A stretch of 22,148 nt of DNA from a virus: positions 1 through 22,148 of the IMG/VR virus record IMGVR_UViG_3300021085_000250. One strand, written 5' to 3'. Under the pieces are notes generated by a model. The model was given only the letters and a program-made list of their open reading frames with translations. It was not told the DNA's origin and made no database searches. Below, piece after piece: positions 19,736 through 22,148 of this stretch. The position numbers and the translations under genes were made by a program. Each line of letters begins with the position of its first letter. Within the stretch, counting starts at the first letter, position 1.

Positions 19736-20301
19736 GAAATATTATTCCTTCTACCTACCTGGAGATAGCCCAGAGAGAGACTTTGCGCTTAAAAATTTGG
19801 CTACTTGAGAACAATTTGGTCGGAACCCGTAGCGACTTAGGCTCAGGTACTTACTGGCAGGGCATAGAAACATCAGGCAGGCTCAGCAGACCTTTGAAGA
19901 TGATGTTTGAGAGTAAGTTCATGCTAGAACTAGCAAGGAAAGAGCTGGGCGATACATTCTATATGTACAACGACCAGGTGGTAGTAAAAATGCCGAAAGA
20001 AGAGTTTGCATTTGAACCTCACAGAGATAGTCAGTACGGACAAGATCCTACAGGTAACTTTGAAACTCTCAACTTTACCTGGATACTCGATGACCAACAA
20101 GATATAAGATTGCTGGATAAAAAGAAATGGGTACAGCCTGAACTAAAGGCAGGTGACATTCTTGTATTAGACGGCAACACAATTCACTGTTCGGGACACA
20201 ATTATTCCGACAAACCTAGACGTAACTGGTGTTGCGTTTATTCTAAAGAAAAGCCCAATTATCTGGACTTTTACTCAGAGAAAGTTACTTTTACTTCTTG
20301 A
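19711..20301 (+). CDS. PhyH-type 2-oxoglutarate/Fe(II) dioxygenase
   Basis: The 196-aa protein has the facial triad of a 2OG oxygenase: His104 and Asp106 in EPHRDSQYG and His159 in GNTIHCSGHN, with Arg170 or Arg171 (PRRNW) as the 2-oxoglutarate ligand. The segment KAGDILVLDGNTIHCSGHNY is typical of the phytanoyl-CoA dioxygenase family. These enzymes hydroxylate small molecules or, in some cases, proteins and nucleobases; phages of aquatic origin often carry one, with substrate unknown. Its start overlaps the bS21 end by 25 bases. The stop TGA is part of the next promoter's -35 hexamer. Confidence 0.88.
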   Translation: MQNGYKILRNIIPSTYLEIAQRETLRLKIWLLENNLVGTRSDLGSGTYWQGIETSGRLSRPLKMMFESKFMLELARKELGDTFYMYNDQVVVKMPKEEFAFEPHRDSQYGQDPTGNFETLNFTWILDDQQDIRLLDKKKWVQPELKAGDILVLDGNTIHCSGHNYSDKPRRNWCCVYSKEKPNYLDFYSEKVTFTS

Positions 20302-20326
20302 CAACTTGCCCAAATAGGCGTATAAT
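20298..20326 (+). promoter_or_regulatory. Sigma70 promoter, plus strand, second of the rightward block
   Basis: TTGACA at 20298-20303 and TATAAT at 20321-20326, spacer 17, preceded by ACTTC. The TGA of the oxygenase stop lies inside the -35. Predicted start near 20333, about 18 bases before the ATG at 20351, with GGGAGAAAG as ribosome site. Confidence 0.9.
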
Positions 20327-20350
20327 ATCTATATTAACTGGGAGAAAGAC

Positions 20351-20797
20351 ATGATTAACGTATACACTGAAGGCAAAGATTCAAAGAAGTTCCACACATT
20401 CATTGATGAGTGTGTAGTAGCCCTGTTCGACTTCGATACAGACTACACTATCTTTGTTGAGCTAAAGAAGTTTGTAGATGAAGGTGAAGAACTTGGCTCT
20501 CATGCAGGTTTTTGCATGGGTGATGAAGAAGAATCAGTCGTAAGTGTAGCAACGCACTGGATGCTCGACGACGAAGAAATCCCTTATAAAGACCACGAGA
20601 TTGCCAGTAACCTTGCGCATGAACTCACTCATGCTAAACAATTTTGTAGGGGTCAGATCAATATGATTGACCACGTTTGGAAACACAATGAAGTAAACCT
20701 TGACTGCAAAGACCTTGACTACATGGAGACTCCTTGGGAAGTTGAAGCCTATGCGTTCGAGGACATACTCACAGATTTATTATGGGAGAATGTATAA
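20351..20797 (+). CDS. HExxH zinc metallopeptidase-like (zincin) protein, 148 aa
   Basis: The zincin motif is AHELTH at residues 89-94, with His90, Glu91 and His94. A downstream Glu130 or Glu132 in PWEVEAYAFE is a good third zinc ligand. The N-terminal half is acidic and mixed alpha/beta, without a signal peptide, so it would act in the cytoplasm. Small phage zincins of this type are known from sequence but their substrates are not. It has its own consensus promoter and a strong ribosome site, so it heads a transcription unit of small genes. Confidence 0.82.
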   Translation: MINVYTEGKDSKKFHTFIDECVVALFDFDTDYTIFVELKKFVDEGEELGSHAGFCMGDEEESVVSVATHWMLDDEEIPYKDHEIASNLAHELTHAKQFCRGQINMIDHVWKHNEVNLDCKDLDYMETPWEVEAYAFEDILTDLLWENV

Positions 20798-20958
20798 TGT
20801 TAGATTTTATAGTTGCGTTGATAGCTATCATTTTCTTTGTAGCCCTTTCTTGGGGCATAATACTACAGACCAGAGATGAGCAAGCATTGTGGGAAGACCG
20901 CAAAAGCTACAACAAAATGAAAAAATTTATTGAAGAGAATGATAGTTCAAAGTTATGA
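20797..20958 (+). CDS. Small membrane protein, 53 aa
   Basis: MLDFIVALIAIIFFVALSWG is a membrane span (about 4-23), followed by a charged helical tail (IILQTRDEQALWEDRKSYNK then MKKFIEEN). It starts on the TAATG overlap with the zincin stop and ends in ATGA overlap with the zinc-ribbon gene. N-anchored, tail likely cytoplasmic. No family recognised. Confidence 0.68.
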   Translation: MLDFIVALIAIIFFVALSWGIILQTRDEQALWEDRKSYNKMKKFIEENDSSKL

Positions 20959-21317
20959 AAATAGTAAAGTTCAATAACGGCACTGGTGCACTACTGTGTA
21001 ATGATTGTGGTGTAATTATTGATTATGGATTTAACCACGAAGATAAAATTTATCTTTGCAACGAATGTTTAGGTACGCCGATGACCCCTCAAGAGATTGT
21101 AGACCATAAAAACAAATGGAAGATGGCAAATTACTTTGAGAGCCATACTCACACCGACCTTCGTAGTGAAGTAACTCAGTGGTGTAAAGACCACTGTTTC
21201 AAATGGCGGTATGATATTAAACGCTTTACAGACATCTATGGTGATACTGTAAGGTTTGAATTAGAAGAAGATTTTACAGCGTTCAATGACTGGTATAAGG
21301 AGAGAATTAATGGCTAA
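20955..21317 (+). CDS. Zinc-ribbon phage protein of unknown function, 120 aa
   Basis: Residues 15-38 form a likely zinc ribbon from two CxxC pairs, Cys15/Cys18 and Cys35/Cys38, after MKIVKFNNGTGALL. The second half (HTHTDLRSEVTQWCKDHCFK then WRYDIKRFTDIYGDTVRFEL) resembles small proteins seen in other marine phages, as I recall, and may be a fused second domain. ATGA overlap with the upstream membrane gene. It could bind nucleic acid or a host RNA polymerase component, which is inference only. Confidence 0.78.
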   Translation: MKIVKFNNGTGALLCNDCGVIIDYGFNHEDKIYLCNECLGTPMTPQEIVDHKNKWKMANYFESHTHTDLRSEVTQWCKDHCFKWRYDIKRFTDIYGDTVRFELEEDFTAFNDWYKERING

Positions 21318-21477
21318 GTTCTGGACACTATGGAAACACGCATTGGGTTCGTTTGATGAAGAAGATGGGTATGATGCTAGCAACGAGAACTTTATCTCAG
21401 CTATTCGTACTTTCATCGTACTCTCAAACCTAGCCTGTGCCTACATTATTATGTGGAACATCGTTAGGAGCTGGTAA
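21310..21477 (+). CDS. Small membrane protein, 55 aa, first of a tandem pair
   Basis: The peptide MAKFWTLWKHALGSFDEEDG then YDASNENFISAIRTFIVLSN then LACAYIIMWNIVRSW has an amphipathic Trp-rich start, an acidic middle and one membrane span at about 32-51. The ATG at 21310 has AAGGAG seven bases upstream and overlaps the previous stop by eight bases. Its layout matches the next gene. Function unknown. Confidence 0.72.
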   Translation: MAKFWTLWKHALGSFDEEDGYDASNENFISAIRTFIVLSNLACAYIIMWNIVRSW

Positions 21478-21683
21478 TGAAGCTAAGAACTTGGAGTAAA
21501 ATTAGAATGTGGTGGAGAATATGGGCGAAGTCCCTAGGAGAGAAGGTAGGTGAAACTGATAGACAAGCAAACACTATTGCAGTTATTCGTAGCATCTGGT
21601 GGCTTACACATATGGTTACTTGTATGGCAATTATACTTAACGCAGTAGCAAATCACGGTTGGGGACTCATTGGTTTATCTTAG
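21477..21683 (+). CDS. Small membrane protein, 68 aa, second of a tandem pair
   Basis: It begins MKLRTWSKIRMWWRIWAKSL, then GEKVGETDRQANTIAVIRSI, then WWLTHMVTCMAIILNAVANH: a Trp/Arg-rich N-terminus, an acidic/polar link and one membrane span at about 40-57. The order W..W.K.LG, then an Asn-x-Ile-x-x-Ile-Arg element, then the span agrees with the preceding 55-aa protein. ATG on a TAATG overlap, with AGGAG six bases upstream. Confidence 0.75.
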   Translation: MKLRTWSKIRMWWRIWAKSLGEKVGETDRQANTIAVIRSIWWLTHMVTCMAIILNAVANHGWGLIGLS

Positions 21684-21798
21684 AGTCTTATTATTAATTT
21701 GGTTAGCCTTCTCCATAAAGGCAAATGATGACTTATATGGAGTTCGCTATAGTATGAACGCACTACTTGAGTGTAGAAAGGTAAAACATGAGGCGTAG
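21670..21798 (+). CDS. Candidate exported peptide, 42 aa
   Basis: A TTG-initiated frame encodes MVYLRVLLLIWLAFSIKAND then DLYGVRYSMNALLECRKVKH, ending EA. A short basic start, a hydrophobic core and SIKA before Asn look like a signal peptide cleaved near residue 18, leaving a mature peptide of about 24 residues with one Cys. It overlaps the preceding gene by 14 bases and fills a gap that has no other coding. The start codon and ribosome site (GGGGA) are weak, so this is tentative. Confidence 0.48.
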   Translation: MVYLRVLLLIWLAFSIKANDDLYGVRYSMNALLECRKVKHEA

Positions 21799-21811
21799 AA
21801 GGAGAATATTT

Positions 21812-22048
21812 ATGGGTAAGAAAACAGTATTAATGATAGACCCGCCGCAAGGCTGGCACCACGGATTTCCTAAACCAGCACCAGAGAACTGGGGCTTAAT
21901 GGAATGGGAACAAAAAAGGCAGTGGTACATTGATAACAATTACCCTGCTAGAAAAATTGACAGCTACGGTGATAAGTTTTATTGCACTATGACTCACGTA
22001 GAGGTTGAAGATAACTACTTAGAAGGGAAGGCAAACTTACTACTATGA
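21812..22048 (+). CDS. Phage protein of unknown function, 78 aa
   Basis: The protein reads MGKKTVLMIDPPQGWHHGFP, KPAPENWGLMEWEQKRQWYI, then DNNYPARKIDSYGDKFYCTM. It is rich in Trp, Pro and His and has no membrane segment. The ATG at 21812 has AAGGAGA six bases upstream; an ATG at 21788 in frame (MRRRRRIF) would place the ribosome site inside the gene and is rejected. It overlaps the following start as ATGA. No family recognised. Confidence 0.72.
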   Translation: MGKKTVLMIDPPQGWHHGFPKPAPENWGLMEWEQKRQWYIDNNYPARKIDSYGDKFYCTMTHVEVEDNYLEGKANLLL

Positions 22049-22148
22049 AAGTACAAATTGGAAACTTTAGAGACGATGGAGAGCAAGAGATCTCTGTAAA
22101 AATTGATAAGTGGGACACTTACTCGATGGATCATACTCTTGCACACAT
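22045..22148 (+). CDS. Conserved phage protein of unknown function, N-terminus only
   Basis: The visible 34 residues read MKVQIGNFRDDGEQEISVKI then DKWDTYSMDHTLAH, cut by the window end. Phage proteins beginning MKVxIG...VKIDxWDTWSMDHTLAHI are widespread in tailed phages, as I recall, and their function is not known. ATGA overlap with the upstream stop. Confidence 0.72.
   Translation, partial: MKVQIGNFRDDGEQEISVKIDKWDTYSMDHTLAH

Noticed and set aside
1-22148. tRNA genes, CRISPR arrays, insertion sequences, integrase or repressor
   Set aside because: I looked for T-arm-like sequences, spaced repeats, transposase or recombinase motifs and saw none; the content is that of a lytic phage.

Overview
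The window is a piece of a tailed-phage genome. Genes are densely packed, usually overlapping by 1-20 bases (ATGA, TAATG, TTGA and GTGA junctions), and nearly all form one leftward (minus-strand) block, with a short rightward block at the right end. The base composition is AT-leaning by eye. Ribosome binding sites are AAGGAG-like and promoters match the bacterial sigma70 consensus, so the host is probably a proteobacterium. The leftward order large NAD-ligase subunit, small NAD-ligase subunit, D5-like DNA-binding protein, DnaB-type helicase, primase, family A polymerase, D10-like helicase matches, from memory, the replication region of phage T5. I read this as a T5-like (Demerecviridae-related) siphovirus, probably marine; the host genus cannot be fixed from the sequence.

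Layout from left to right. (1) 1-8242, minus: end of the replication region: probable ssDNA-binding protein (cut by the window edge), an unknown gene, SF2 helicase, PhoH ATPase, three small unknowns, DNA polymerase, primase, a small basic protein and the replicative helicase. (2) 8322-12774, minus: D5-like protein with four helix-turn-helix-like units, the split NAD-dependent DNA ligase, a PC4-like protein, an unknown, and two more HTH-type proteins. (3) 12650-14496, minus: nucleotide metabolism (probable dATP/dGTP diphosphohydrolase, ThyX) and two conserved unknowns. (4) 14561-16027, minus: two glycosyltransferases (GT29-like and GT8-like) and a small basic protein. (5) 15981-17322, minus: lysis cassette in the order transcribed: 39-aa candidate holin, T4-type lysozyme, i-spanin, o-spanin lipoprotein. 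(6) 17355-19080, minus: Hsp20, glutaredoxin, methyltransferase and small proteins. (7) 19126-19288: a divergent promoter hub. (8) 19295-22148, plus: a leaderless 57-aa Myb/SANT-like protein, a membrane peptide, ribosomal protein bS21, a PhyH-type oxygenase, a HELTH zincin and a string of small membrane, zinc-ribbon and exported proteins typical of a phage accessory or host-takeover region.

Ten promoters share one architecture: AT-rich upstream DNA, then TTGACA or TTGACT, exactly 17 bases, then TATAAT (one GATAAT). They divide the minus strand into transcription units and launch the plus strand. The replication, nucleotide and lysis genes are the expected lytic core. The less ordinary material is the bS21 and PhyH pair, the paired GNRA-tetraloop hairpins before hsp20, the repeated HTH protein family, the candidate holin missed by simple ORF calling, the glycosyltransferase pair, and the rightward set of tiny overlapping genes.
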